Origin: CAZFDT01 sp964518335
GTDB lineage: Bacteria; Planctomycetota; Phycisphaerae; Phycisphaerales; Phycisphaeraceae
DNA length: 64,000 nt
Direction: 5' to 3'
Assembly: GCA_964518335.1 (NCBI GenBank)
Contig: CAZFDT010000016.1
Coordinates: 14,935-78,934, forward strand
The first letter of the stretch is position 1. Every line of letters begins with the position of its first letter. Positions 19,599-28,475 of the stretch are shown here, piece after piece. The notes below the pieces were generated by a model. It was not told where the DNA came from. It searched no databases and was given only the letters and a program-made list of their open reading frames with translations. Both the position numbers and the translations under genes were made by a program.

Positions 19599-20422
19599 GT
19601 GGTCCTGTTTTTCTGAAAACGGCTGATCCGGGAGAGTGGGCCGCGGCATACCGCGCGCTTGGGTACTCCGCTGCGTACGGGCCGGGTGCCGACCTCGACG
19701 ATGTCGGTGCCGACGCCTACGCGCGCGCGGCCCGTGACGCCGGTTTGCTCATCGCCGAGGTGGGCGCGTGGAGCAACCCCATCAGCCTCGATGAGGACGA
19801 ACGCCGCAAGGCACTGCGCACCTGCTGCGATCGTCTCGCCCTTGCGGAGCGGCTGGGCGCTCGCGCCTGCGTCAACATCGCCGGCTCGCGCGGCCCGCGC
19901 TGGGATGGCCCGCACCCCGACAACCTGTCGAGCCAGACATTCGACTTGATCGTGGAGACGGTCCGGCACATCATCGACACGGTCAAGCCCACGCGCACCT
20001 TTTACACGCTCGAAACGATGCCGTGGATTTTTCCCGACTCGCCGGACAGTTACCTGGCGCTGATCAGGGCCATCGATCGCAAGGCCTTCGCCGTCCACCT
20101 TGACCCTGTCAACATGATTAACTGCCCCGCGCGGGCGTACGACACCGCCGGTTTCCTCCGCGAGTGTTTCGAGAAGCTGGGGCCTTACATCCGCTCGTGC
20201 CACGCCAAGGACATCAGCTTCAGCCAGCACCTGACTCTGCACCTGGATGAGTGCCGGCCGGGGACGGGACTGCTGAATTATGCAGTATTTCTGACGGAAG
20301 CCTCCCGCCTGAACGTGGACACCCCGGTGATGCTTGAACACCTCAAGACCCCCGAGGAGTACGCGATGGCCGCCGCGCACTTAAGACAGGTCGCGTGCGA
20401 TGCAGGAGTGCGTTTTCAATGA
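19589..20422 (+). CDS. xylose isomerase-like TIM-barrel sugar isomerase/epimerase
   Basis: A 277-residue protein of the AP-endonuclease-2/xylose-isomerase-like superfamily. Probable metal-binding residues occur in the usual order: the glutamate in FYTLETMPW, the aspartate in HLDPVNMI, the histidine in SCHAKDI and acidic residues near LDECRPGTG. Members interconvert ketoses and aldoses or epimerise keto-sugars, so it probably processes the sugar brought in by the transporter. It starts with GTG at 19589 behind AAGGAG, overlaps the OppF-like gene by ten bases, and its stop overlaps the next start (ATGA). Confidence 0.88.
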   Translation: MRLGGPVFLKTADPGEWAAAYRALGYSAAYGPGADLDDVGADAYARAARDAGLLIAEVGAWSNPISLDEDERRKALRTCCDRLALAERLGARACVNIAGSRGPRWDGPHPDNLSSQTFDLIVETVRHIIDTVKPTRTFYTLETMPWIFPDSPDSYLALIRAIDRKAFAVHLDPVNMINCPARAYDTAGFLRECFEKLGPYIRSCHAKDISFSQHLTLHLDECRPGTGLLNYAVFLTEASRLNVDTPVMLEHLKTPEEYAMAAAHLRQVACDAGVRFQ

Positions 20423-21405
20423 GCGGTGTTACCACCCCATCTGCATGCAAGGCGGTTGCCATCACGGGCCTCCGCCGCGCAGAGGTCATTGACTGGCCGG
20501 TGAATGATTCGCCGCTTGCCGACGATGAGATCGCGGGCCGGACGCTGAGTACGCTGATCAGCCCTGGCACCGAGCTCAACGCCAACTTCGATAGGCCGCA
20601 GGACAAGCCTCTGGTCGGGGGTTATGCTGCGGTTTTTGAGGTAGATGCGATAGGCGCAGAGGTCAAGCAGTTTGCACCGGGCCAGCGCGTGTTCTGCTAC
20701 GGCAATCACAAGAGTTGGCAGCGGTGTCGCGCCAGCGAGGCGGTACTGCTGCCCGAATCGCTAGCGCCTGAAGTTGCCGTATTCGCACGACTGATGGTGG
20801 TGTCGTGGAGCACATTGACCACGACAACGGCGCGCCCGCCGGATTGGGTTCTGGTTCTTGGCCTGGGCGTGATCGGGAACCTGGCCGCGCAGATTTTCCA
20901 TGCGGCGGGCTACCGCGTGACCGGCGTGGACCCCGCCGAGACAAGGCGGCGGCTCGCCGCGATCAGCATCGCGGACACCCGCGTGAGCGTCGCGGGCCAG
21001 GAGGACCTTGTCAATCAGGTGGCGCTTGCCATTGATTGCTCGGGTCACGAACAGGCCGTGGTGGACGCCTGTCGGGTCGTCCGGAAAAGAGGCGAAGTTG
21101 TGCTGGTGGGCGTGCCCTGGAACAAGCGATCAGAGGCCACGGCGTTCGACGTGTTGCACGCCGTCTTCCATCGCTACGTCGTGCTGCGGAGCGGATGGGA
21201 GTGGGAACTGCCCAGGCAGGCGCGAGATTTCACCGTGGGCAGTCTTTTCGGCAACGCCGCGGGAGCATTGCAGTGGCTGGCTGAGAAGCGCGTGAGCGTG
21301 GAGGGCCTGTATCGAGTGGTTCCGCCGGCAGAAGCACAAACGGCCTACGAGGACCTCCTGCACCAGCGCGGCGAGCAACTCTCAGTGGTTTTCGACTGGC
21401 GGTGA
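20419..21405 (+). CDS. zinc-type alcohol/polyol dehydrogenase-like protein (MDR superfamily)
   Basis: About 328 residues. LISPGTELNANF and GYAAVFEVDAIGAEVKQFAPGQRVF form the N-terminal GroES-like domain, and VLVLGLGVIGNLAAQIFHAAGYRVTGVD is the nucleotide-binding Rossmann motif. The usual cysteine-rich structural zinc loop is absent, and the catalytic zinc ligands are not obvious, so it may be a zinc-independent member. The longest frame begins at 20395, but ATG 20419 overlaps the preceding stop (ATGA) behind AGGAG and begins the domain properly. It is the last gene of the operon; only three bases separate it from the convergent gene that ends at 21409. Confidence 0.82.
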   Translation: MSGVTTPSACKAVAITGLRRAEVIDWPVNDSPLADDEIAGRTLSTLISPGTELNANFDRPQDKPLVGGYAAVFEVDAIGAEVKQFAPGQRVFCYGNHKSWQRCRASEAVLLPESLAPEVAVFARLMVVSWSTLTTTTARPPDWVLVLGLGVIGNLAAQIFHAAGYRVTGVDPAETRRRLAAISIADTRVSVAGQEDLVNQVALAIDCSGHEQAVVDACRVVRKRGEVVLVGVPWNKRSEATAFDVLHAVFHRYVVLRSGWEWELPRQARDFTVGSLFGNAAGALQWLAEKRVSVEGLYRVVPPAEAQTAYEDLLHQRGEQLSVVFDWR

Positions 21406-21408
21406 TTC

Positions 21409-22992
21409 CTACGCCGTGTAGATCGCGTACAGCCGCGGCGAACCGTGGTAGACGGCGCCGCAGTCGGAGCTGAAGAGCCTGGCGCGCATCTGGACCGTAC
21501 GCCCGCTCAGTTCGGCTGCCGTCTTGCCGCCCTTCCAGACCACGGGCTGCTTGAGGCCGTCACGGACAACCGGCTGGCAGTCGTCGAACGAGTAGCCGGG
21601 AATGGCATTGCCCGACTCGTCGGCTAGTTCGAGGGTGATGGCGCGCATGTCGGTGACGTTGCTGCAGTTGACCGCCATGGCAGGCTTGTCGGGCAGGACG
21701 GCGGGTTTGAGCGTGATGCGGCCTTCGCGGGGGCCGCCGTGGGTGTCGCGGTAGCCTCGGAGGATGCGATACCCGAAGCGATCGCGCGGGATCCACGCCA
21801 GGCCCGGCAGGTAGGTGCTCGAAAGGTTCCCGACGTCGCCGCCGGTGATATAGAAAAGCGTGCGCTCATCATCTTCGATCATGACGTTCTGCGCGACCAT
21901 GCCGTAGTTCCATGCGTCGCGTTCACCACGCGTGATGAATGGTCGGAAGGGCCAGACCTCGAAGAAGCGCAGTCCGTTACTGACCGAAAGGCCGATGTCG
22001 GCGACCTGAGCGTACGTCTCGGCGCCCGGCTCGCGACCGGCGCAGCCGTAGAGATAGCCGTTGAGGGCTACGAGTGTGGGTCCTTTGCGTCCGACGACCA
22101 GCCCGATGTGAGGCTGAACCCATGGCGTGCCATCGGCCCAGTTGGGGCCGGTGAAGTGGCTGTAGCATCGGACCATGTGCTCAGGCATGCGGAAGAGGTG
22201 GTCGGGAATGCGGTGGGCGGTTTCCTGGTCGTAGGTGATCCAGCCTTTGACATTGCGGTACTGCCAGTCGGAGATTGTGCTCATCATCTGGTCCGCCATC
22301 ACCAGCCCGCCATCGAGCGAACGGAATAGGCGGGCATGCTCGGGGTTGGCGGCGACGAGCGTATGCTTGTGCCGGGGGGCCTGCCAGTTGAAGCCATCCT
22401 TGCTGCGGCCGATGCCCCAGACGACCCACCAATCTCGTTTGGCCAGGTCGGGGTACTTGGCCAAAGCGCCCGTCTCCAACTCGCTGCCTCTGGCGGGCCG
22501 GTTGTAGAGGCACTTGAAGGGCCATTCCTGATCGAGCGGATCGTGAAGAAAGCCGCATTGGCGCACCTGGCCTTCGCCGCCCAGATCAAAGCGGACTAGA
22601 TTGTTGTCGCGTGAGCCGTCCAGTTCGACGGCGCCTACCCTGACCGGGTGGAAGTGGATGCCGTCGTCGCTCTCGGCATAGGCCATGAACGAGCCTTTGT
22701 CATAGTTTTCCGACTTGCTGCTGGCCACGGCGTTTTCGCAAATCGGCTCGGGGATGCCTATGGCTTCGCGCACGCCCCGCACCTGATACCACATGCGAAA
22801 CGTTCCCCCCTCGCGGACGACAAAGTGATATCCGAAGCTGCCAACGCGCCCCCCCAGCGTCAGTGCCACATCATCGAGGCGCATGATCGGGTCGGGATGC
22901 TTGTACGCTTGCTCGCGAACCATCGAGGTGTTGGATTCCTCGGCCACGATGGCTGAATCGATCATCAGATACGCATGCGTCTGCCAGAGCAT
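21409..22992 (-). CDS. beta-propeller glycosidase-like protein with common C-terminal domain
   Basis: A 527-residue protein without a signal peptide. Blade-like repeats (FRMWYQVRG, FMAYAESDDGIHFHPV, WGIGRSKDGFNW, DIGLSVSNGLRFFEVW, TLFYITGG) resemble the GH43/GH32-type five-bladed propellers, but I cannot assign a GH family. The last 90 or so residues (ITLELADESGNAIPGYSFDDC, ELSGRTVQMRARLF) form a beta-sandwich-like module that also ends the proteins at 37751 and 39229. It is convergent with the transporter operon. No TGATATATATCA-like element is seen directly upstream of its ATG at 22992. Likely role: hydrolysis or binding of a glycan, inferred from fold and neighbours. Confidence 0.6.
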   Translation of the reverse strand: MLWQTHAYLMIDSAIVAEESNTSMVREQAYKHPDPIMRLDDVALTLGGRVGSFGYHFVVREGGTFRMWYQVRGVREAIGIPEPICENAVASSKSENYDKGSFMAYAESDDGIHFHPVRVGAVELDGSRDNNLVRFDLGGEGQVRQCGFLHDPLDQEWPFKCLYNRPARGSELETGALAKYPDLAKRDWWVVWGIGRSKDGFNWQAPRHKHTLVAANPEHARLFRSLDGGLVMADQMMSTISDWQYRNVKGWITYDQETAHRIPDHLFRMPEHMVRCYSHFTGPNWADGTPWVQPHIGLVVGRKGPTLVALNGYLYGCAGREPGAETYAQVADIGLSVSNGLRFFEVWPFRPFITRGERDAWNYGMVAQNVMIEDDERTLFYITGGDVGNLSSTYLPGLAWIPRDRFGYRILRGYRDTHGGPREGRITLKPAVLPDKPAMAVNCSNVTDMRAITLELADESGNAIPGYSFDDCQPVVRDGLKQPVVWKGGKTAAELSGRTVQMRARLFSSDCGAVYHGSPRLYAIYTA

Positions 22993-23041
22993 AGGTGGGT
23001 TCCTTCACTCGAGTCATGTCGGGGCAGTCTGCTCACCCGAC

Positions 23042-25636
23042 TCATTTGGCCTTGGCCTTAGCGCGATCCAACGCCGTCAGTGCCTCATTAAGCCGTGTCT
23101 GAGCCGCATCAACGTTGGATGGGTGCAATGCGTGCGGGTAGCGTTCGAGCAACATGCGAGCATGATCACGAATCGCCTGGACCTGCTCGGGGGAAATGGC
23201 GTCTGCGGCTGTAGCGCCGAACAGCAATTCAGAAAGCTTGAACGACTCCGAGAAGTACGCGAGCCGTTCGCGCACCAGTGGATCCTCGGTCGCGGCCATC
23301 GCCTCGTCGAGGTCCTTGCGTAGCGAGCCAATTTTTTCCCGTTGAGCCGGGGTGGTGTTGAACTGCGTCTGCCATCGCCGCTCCTTGCGCTCTACGACCG
23401 GCTCCATCTCCCCGGGGATTCCGTTGAGTTCGATCCAAAGCTGCTCCAGACCGTTCCAGTACCGAACCATCGGCGGCGCCGCCGAGCCGAACATGTCCTT
23501 GCAGAACTGGTTGGTCATCGCCTGCACATCGGTCTTGGCGGGCCCGTCCCAGAGAATTCGCTGGTACATCCAGAGGAATGGGCCGGTCAGCCCCCAGTTG
23601 GGGTATGCCTCGATGTGACTGAACTCGATCGGCGCACCGAGTTGCTCTTGCTTCGAGTAGCTCAGATGCACCAACCCTGGATAGTACATGGGTATGTAGA
23701 AGTCGCGTCCGTGAGCCCAATCGTGATGGGCGACGTGATTGACAGCCCTGGTCCACTGTTCCACATCGCCGTTGGGACGGTAGATGCCGTCCATCAGCAC
23801 CTTGTTCATTTCCCAGACTTGCCACGCCACGACGTTTGGATGCAGCTTGAACGGCGGGGGCTTGCGCACCCGACTGTATGCCAGCGCGGCCACACGCTTC
23901 TCCGGAAACTCTGGTGCCAGGCGACGGGCCAGGTCATCGACAAACTTCCAGTGAATGTAGGTCAGACCACTGTTGGCATCGCCCTCGATAGCGTGAGCGG
24001 CCATGGCCTGTGTGCAACGCTCGCAGTCGCAGAAGGTGTTAGTGTCGTCGATGCCCACGGCAAAGTAGGGCGCATCAGGGAACTGCACGAAATACTCGCG
24101 GGCGCTCTGCAAGGCCACGTCCACCGCCGTCGGCTCACTGAAGCAGATTTGCCACATACCCGAGTCTTGAAGGGGATTGAAGCGCTTGCCATCGCGCATG
24201 GGGTAGATCTGCGGGTGAGACTCGAAGTAGCGGCCTGGGGGAAAGACCTGGCCGAGATTGTGCTGGTGGCCGCCGAGCCGCCGAATGGCCGGATTCACCC
24301 GGTCCCAGGCGAAGGATGACTTGGGCGCGTGCATGCCAGTCATGTTGACGCCGCGGACACTGGGTTCGCTGACGATATCCACGCCTTGGATCACCAGCGG
24401 CGCTGATCCCACGCTCACGAACCGATCATCAGGAAGATAGAAGCGAACACCAGCGAACTCGTCGAGGAATCGTGCCGCCGCCCAATACGTGGCCCGGGGT
24501 GAGGCGCCGGCGATCACCAGCGCGTTGCCCTTGCGACGGAGAATGTAGCCTTGGTAGTAGAGACCCTGCGTCTCGTCGGGCTGCAGCATCGGTGTGCGGC
24601 CGATCGCCAATGCAAATCCACGGTCCCTCTCGTCGGGGCTCAACTGCTCGTACTGCTGGTAAGTGATCACTTCGAAGCCGGTGTCGGTCTGGTAGGCCCG
24701 GCGTAGATACTTCGACAGGAGTGCGGCCGCGTCGCGTTCCTGGCCGAAGGCGCCCAGCGCCGGCAGCACGATCCGCGTCGTCTGCGGCGCCAGCGTCACC
24801 GCCGCCTGCGATTGGGCGGCCTGCGGCGATACGCCGGCCAGCGGATCGAGCGGCGCCACCGGCATCGGCGGCGGTGGAGGCGCATCGGTCGCGGCGCGAT
24901 AGGCCTCCGGGACGCTCCGGTACACCCGCACCTCATCGATCATGCCCGCAAAGGACGCCAACTGCCAGTTCGCCCAGGCTCCGATCATCAGCCCCGCGGC
25001 ACCGGCGTCGTTCTCGATGGCGTGCGGCATGTAGCGCGGCTCGGCGGTCACGTCCTGACCATCCAGATAAATGCGCATCTCGCCATTCCGCTTCATGTCG
25101 CGAACTGCGGCAACCTGATGCCAGTTACCGTTGAATACCGCGTTGCCAAGGTCCTTGCTCACCACTGCAACGCGCTGGTTCCACTCAACAGCGAAGTGCG
25201 CCCGCAGCCGTCCGTCCTTGAGCAGCGTCAGGTCGTAGAGCATGGGCGAGCTCATGACCGTGGCTTCCCGGCCGACCAGGGCCGCATCGGGCTTGATCCA
25301 GCACGTCATGGTCAGGCTGCCCATGCCCGGCAGCAAAGCCGGCGTGGGGCGTGTGCCCAGCCCCGAGTTCTCACCGGATAGTCGCACCGCCTGTCCCTCG
25401 ATGCCTGGACCGAATTCGACTTCGACCTGGCGATCATACGGGCCGCGAATGACCAAACGGTTGGGGCCCATGTCAGCCAGTTCCCCCTCGAATGGCACGT
25501 AGAGCACGATGTCGTCGTCGGCAACGGCGTCGGCGGAGACCCGGCCCGGCCATGCCGTCGCCGCGACCAGGAGCAGGCACATGCCCAGAAGGCGGCGGTC
25601 GGCGATCAGGCTGAGGGCGTTTGAAAGCAGATTCAT
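23042..25636 (-). CDS. exported LamG-like/DUF4838 protein
   Basis: About 864 residues from ATG 25636, preceded by GGGAGAAG. The N-terminus MNLLSNALSLIADRR, with a hydrophobic run to WPGRVSADA, is a signal peptide. Residues about 40-230 form a LamG/concanavalin-like domain (VLYVPFEGELADMGPNRLVI, LTMTCWIKPDAAL, WHQVAAVRDMKRNGEMRIYLDG, AGMIDEVRVYRS). The rest is DUF4838, including the cysteine motif FCDCERC and the YPNWGLTGPFLWMYQRILWD block also present in the paralogue at 35029. This suggests a secreted, glycan-binding, glucuronidase-like protein. A perfect palindrome operator candidate lies 55 bases upstream. Confidence 0.8.
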   Translation of the reverse strand: MNLLSNALSLIADRRLLGMCLLLVAATAWPGRVSADAVADDDIVLYVPFEGELADMGPNRLVIRGPYDRQVEVEFGPGIEGQAVRLSGENSGLGTRPTPALLPGMGSLTMTCWIKPDAALVGREATVMSSPMLYDLTLLKDGRLRAHFAVEWNQRVAVVSKDLGNAVFNGNWHQVAAVRDMKRNGEMRIYLDGQDVTAEPRYMPHAIENDAGAAGLMIGAWANWQLASFAGMIDEVRVYRSVPEAYRAATDAPPPPPMPVAPLDPLAGVSPQAAQSQAAVTLAPQTTRIVLPALGAFGQERDAAALLSKYLRRAYQTDTGFEVITYQQYEQLSPDERDRGFALAIGRTPMLQPDETQGLYYQGYILRRKGNALVIAGASPRATYWAAARFLDEFAGVRFYLPDDRFVSVGSAPLVIQGVDIVSEPSVRGVNMTGMHAPKSSFAWDRVNPAIRRLGGHQHNLGQVFPPGRYFESHPQIYPMRDGKRFNPLQDSGMWQICFSEPTAVDVALQSAREYFVQFPDAPYFAVGIDDTNTFCDCERCTQAMAAHAIEGDANSGLTYIHWKFVDDLARRLAPEFPEKRVAALAYSRVRKPPPFKLHPNVVAWQVWEMNKVLMDGIYRPNGDVEQWTRAVNHVAHHDWAHGRDFYIPMYYPGLVHLSYSKQEQLGAPIEFSHIEAYPNWGLTGPFLWMYQRILWDGPAKTDVQAMTNQFCKDMFGSAAPPMVRYWNGLEQLWIELNGIPGEMEPVVERKERRWQTQFNTTPAQREKIGSLRKDLDEAMAATEDPLVRERLAYFSESFKLSELLFGATAADAISPEQVQAIRDHARMLLERYPHALHPSNVDAAQTRLNEALTALDRAKAKAK

Positions 25637-25691
25637 GGCACTTCTCCCGATGGTGCGGAGGAATAAGCAGGGAGCCACCACCACGTTAATA

Positions 25692-25703
25692 TGATATATA
25701 TCA
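25692..25703. promoter_or_regulatory. perfect palindrome TGATATATATCA, operator candidate site 5
   Basis: This is the cleanest copy of the recurring element: a perfect 12-base palindrome 55 bases before the start of the LamG/DUF4838 gene, in otherwise GC-rich sequence. I use it as the reference sequence for the group. Confidence 0.6.
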
Positions 25704-25796
25704 ATAATGAGACTGTCAAACGACCACTACGTGGGTAACTGCGGGATGGCGCAGTTGCGGGGGTGTGCTCAGCTGTGGGGCGTCGCCCAGGCGATC

Positions 25797-27452
25797 TCAG
25801 ACGCGGGCAACCACCCGGCGACGAAGGAAGACGATCACGCTACTGCCTGCCAGCAACGTTACAGTCGTAGGCTCGGGAACGATCATGCTCACGACCTGCG
25901 TTTCGCTCAGGCCGGTCGTCGCCGTGATCGACGCCACCTGGGCCATGGCGTCAGCGGTGTTGCCCCAGTTGCCCAGAACCGCGTCGAGTTCATTGGCGGA
26001 GACAATGCCGCTGGGGATGAAGTTCACCCACTGGTCGGGCACGATGTCACTGCCCCAGTAGCCCAGCACCAGGTCCAGGTCGTCGGCGTTGACGACGCCG
26101 TCGCCGTTGAAGTCACCGGCGATAGCCGCGAGGATCGAGGCGATCAGCGACAATTGGTACATCTGAATGTTGTCATTCGTTCCGCTGACTCGAGCGAAGT
26201 AATCGCCCGGTCCCAGACTCAGGCCGAGGACCGACTCGGCATACCCCAGGCCGTAGCTGTTGTGGTAGGACAGGACCGACCCGTCGGCGGCAAGAATCTC
26301 CAGGATCAGATCGTTGAGCGCCGCGGTGTTCAGCGGGCTCTGGGTGCCACCTTGGGCGCCCTCGTTGTAGGTCGGGCCCACCGGTGTCAACACAGCGTCG
26401 AAGCTGGTCGGCGCCGTCACCGTGAACTGATAAACGTCAATGTCCGACAGCCCATCGATGCTCACAAAGTCCCACTGCGTTGGTGTCACGACCGTGGTGT
26501 TGCTGGCATGGATTCCCACGGCCCAGGAACTACTCTGGGTGAACGCCTGCGCATACGTGGGAGTGGCGAGTGTGTCGTTGCCGCCGCCAGCCTCTAAACG
26601 ATCACCGTAGTAACGCTGGACGGCCAGAATGTCGTCGAACTGCGGCCCGTCGAAGGAGGTCGAGAGAAACGGCTCCATCAGGAAGTTGGCGTTGCTCGAC
26701 TCCATGTGCCGGATACCCAGGCCGTGGCCCAGTTCATGCATCAGGATGTTGCGTACGGCGCGGCTGTTGTTCGACGTGCTGCTCCACAACGAACTCTCAT
26801 CGGTATCGATCACCATGTCCCCGTAGTTGGGGTAGTAGTTGTAGGCCAGGATGTTTGACGCGCCGTCGATCGAGTGCCCACCAATGCGGATGTCGGCACG
26901 GGTGCCCAGCACGCCGACATTTCCACTGCTGATGGTTCTCCCATCGTCTGCCGGCTCATGTATGAAGGTCAGACCGGAAAGCTCGCTCCAACGGTTGAAC
27001 GACTGCTGGAAGAGTCCGAACCATGGCCGCTGCGTCAGGTCGGTTCCGCCGGGCCCGCTGCCGCGCACACTATCGAGAAAGGCGATCAGATTACTGGGGC
27101 TGCTGGGCTCACCTACTCCAGTGGGAAGGCTGTTGCCATCGGTCACCAGGCCCCACGTGAGGGTGACTGGCGTGCCGCGGGCGCCGGTGTTTGGTTTGTC
27201 GGTGGCGGTGACCGACCATCGGCTATCGAGGCGAAATGCCGGGGCAAGCTCGTCGTCGCTCGTCGGGTCCAGCCCTTCAAGGTCGTATGTCTGGCCGTCA
27301 CCCGCAAAGGGATTGGCCAGACATGCCTCGCAACCCCAGACCCTTGCTGCCGGGGCGGCACCCGCGATCAACACCACCAGGATGGCAAGCCCAGGTCGCC
27401 AGTGCTCCCGCCTCTCGGCCATACCGCAAGCGACAGTGTCTACGACTGACAT
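25797..27452 (-). CDS. secreted matrixin-like metalloprotease with dockerin-like repeats and PEP-CTERM tail
   Basis: A 551-residue exported protein. A hydrophobic signal segment lies at residues 20-38 (LAILVVLIAGAAPAARVWG). The catalytic zinc site is MHELGHGLGIRHM (HExxHxxGxxH type, metzincin/matrixin), followed by a likely Met-turn at NFLMEPF. A jelly-roll-like pre-peptidase C-terminal-type section follows (DVYQFTVTAPTSFDAVL, PGDYFARVSG). Two calcium-type dockerin-like repeats come next (GDFNGDGVVNADDLDLVLG, then IVSANELDAVLGNWG), and the protein ends with VPEP, a hydrophobic helix and RRR: a PEP-CTERM sorting signal. The start has GGAGTGGAG upstream. It may process surface proteins; it shares its C-terminal layout with the next gene. 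Confidence 0.85.
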   Translation of the reverse strand: MSVVDTVACGMAERREHWRPGLAILVVLIAGAAPAARVWGCEACLANPFAGDGQTYDLEGLDPTSDDELAPAFRLDSRWSVTATDKPNTGARGTPVTLTWGLVTDGNSLPTGVGEPSSPSNLIAFLDSVRGSGPGGTDLTQRPWFGLFQQSFNRWSELSGLTFIHEPADDGRTISSGNVGVLGTRADIRIGGHSIDGASNILAYNYYPNYGDMVIDTDESSLWSSTSNNSRAVRNILMHELGHGLGIRHMESSNANFLMEPFLSTSFDGPQFDDILAVQRYYGDRLEAGGGNDTLATPTYAQAFTQSSSWAVGIHASNTTVVTPTQWDFVSIDGLSDIDVYQFTVTAPTSFDAVLTPVGPTYNEGAQGGTQSPLNTAALNDLILEILAADGSVLSYHNSYGLGYAESVLGLSLGPGDYFARVSGTNDNIQMYQLSLIASILAAIAGDFNGDGVVNADDLDLVLGYWGSDIVPDQWVNFIPSGIVSANELDAVLGNWGNTADAMAQVASITATTGLSETQVVSMIVPEPTTVTLLAGSSVIVFLRRRVVARV

Positions 27453-27564
27453 GCTCCACTCCGCGAGTCCTGCGACGAGATCCGGGAAATCCTATCTCGG
27501 CTATTGTGAACGACATGCGTCTGGACTGCAATAGCCGACCAGTTGGAATGACGGTCCAATAACG

Positions 27565-28458
27565 TCACCACCGCGGGGCGACGGCGCGTCGGCGGGGCAT
27601 CATCAGCGCCCCTGCGGCAAGCAGCAATATGCCTGTGGCAGGCTCCGGGACGATCATGCTCGTGATCTGGCTCTCGCTCAGGCCGGCGGTCTGCATCATC
27701 GCGGGCATGTAGACCATGGGGTCACTGGTGTTGCCCCAGTTGCCCAACACGGCGTCAAGTTCGTCGGCGGCGACGATGCCGTCGGGGATGTAGTTCACCC
27801 AACTGGCGGGGACCGATGACTGACCCCAATAGCCCAGCACCAGATCCAGATCGTCGGCGTCAACGATGCCGTCGCCGTTGAAGTCGCCGGCAATGGCCGA
27901 CAGCAGGATCTCAATGCTGCCGTTGGTGATCAGTGCCGAGATGCCCGCGAAATCACTGTCCAACCCCAGGTCCAGGATATTGGTCAGGGATAGGTCCCAG
28001 GTGCCCGACGTCCAACCGGTGGTGTCGAAGTACACCGTCGCCAGCCGGCCGTTTGCCGCCACGGACGGGACTGCCCCGAGTAGCGCCAGCGAGACGTCGC
28101 CAAGCTGGGGGATCACCTGGTTGTTCACCGGTTCGTCGGTCACCCCGGCGAAGATCGTGCCTGTCTTGATGTCGATCGACGTGATGTGTGGGCCTGCCGT
28201 GCCAGGGTCCAGCCCCAGGAGCGTCCGTTCCGGTCCGCCGTCACCCACCTGCACCCAAAGGTTCAGGCCCGAGACCATGTCGCCGCCGGTGACGTACAGA
28301 TCGATCGCCTGCCCGGCCTGGTTGGGCTGCAGGAAGTGATGGCCCACATCGATCATCGGCGCCGCCGTGACCGATACTGCCATCATGAGCGTCGCCGCCA
28401 GAGCCGCGGCCAGGTGTCGCCCTACTCCTCGCATGTGCAGCATGTTCGTATTGCGCAT
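27565..28458 (-). CDS. secreted PEP-CTERM protein with dockerin-like repeats
   Basis: About 297 residues from ATG 28458 (behind GGAGAAGAAG; GTG 28479 is the longer alternative). A signal peptide is followed by a beta-rich, cohesin-like domain of about 130 residues (FLQPNQAGQAIDLYVTGGD, GLNLWVQVGDGG, ATVYFDTTGWTSGTWDLSL). Then come dockerin-like repeats GDFNGDGIVDADDLDLVLG and IVAADELDAVLGNWG, and a VPEP motif, hydrophobic helix and RRR tail. The layout suggests a cell-surface or matrix protein anchored or sorted by the exosortase system. Its C-terminal 110 residues are very similar to those of the neighbouring matrixin, so the pair probably arose by shuffling or recent duplication of that module. 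Confidence 0.75.
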   Translation of the reverse strand: MRNTNMLHMRGVGRHLAAALAATLMMAVSVTAAPMIDVGHHFLQPNQAGQAIDLYVTGGDMVSGLNLWVQVGDGGPERTLLGLDPGTAGPHITSIDIKTGTIFAGVTDEPVNNQVIPQLGDVSLALLGAVPSVAANGRLATVYFDTTGWTSGTWDLSLTNILDLGLDSDFAGISALITNGSIEILLSAIAGDFNGDGIVDADDLDLVLGYWGQSSVPASWVNYIPDGIVAADELDAVLGNWGNTSDPMVYMPAMMQTAGLSESQITSMIVPEPATGILLLAAGALMMPRRRAVAPRW

Positions 28459-28475
28459 GTTGCTTCTTCTCCGCC

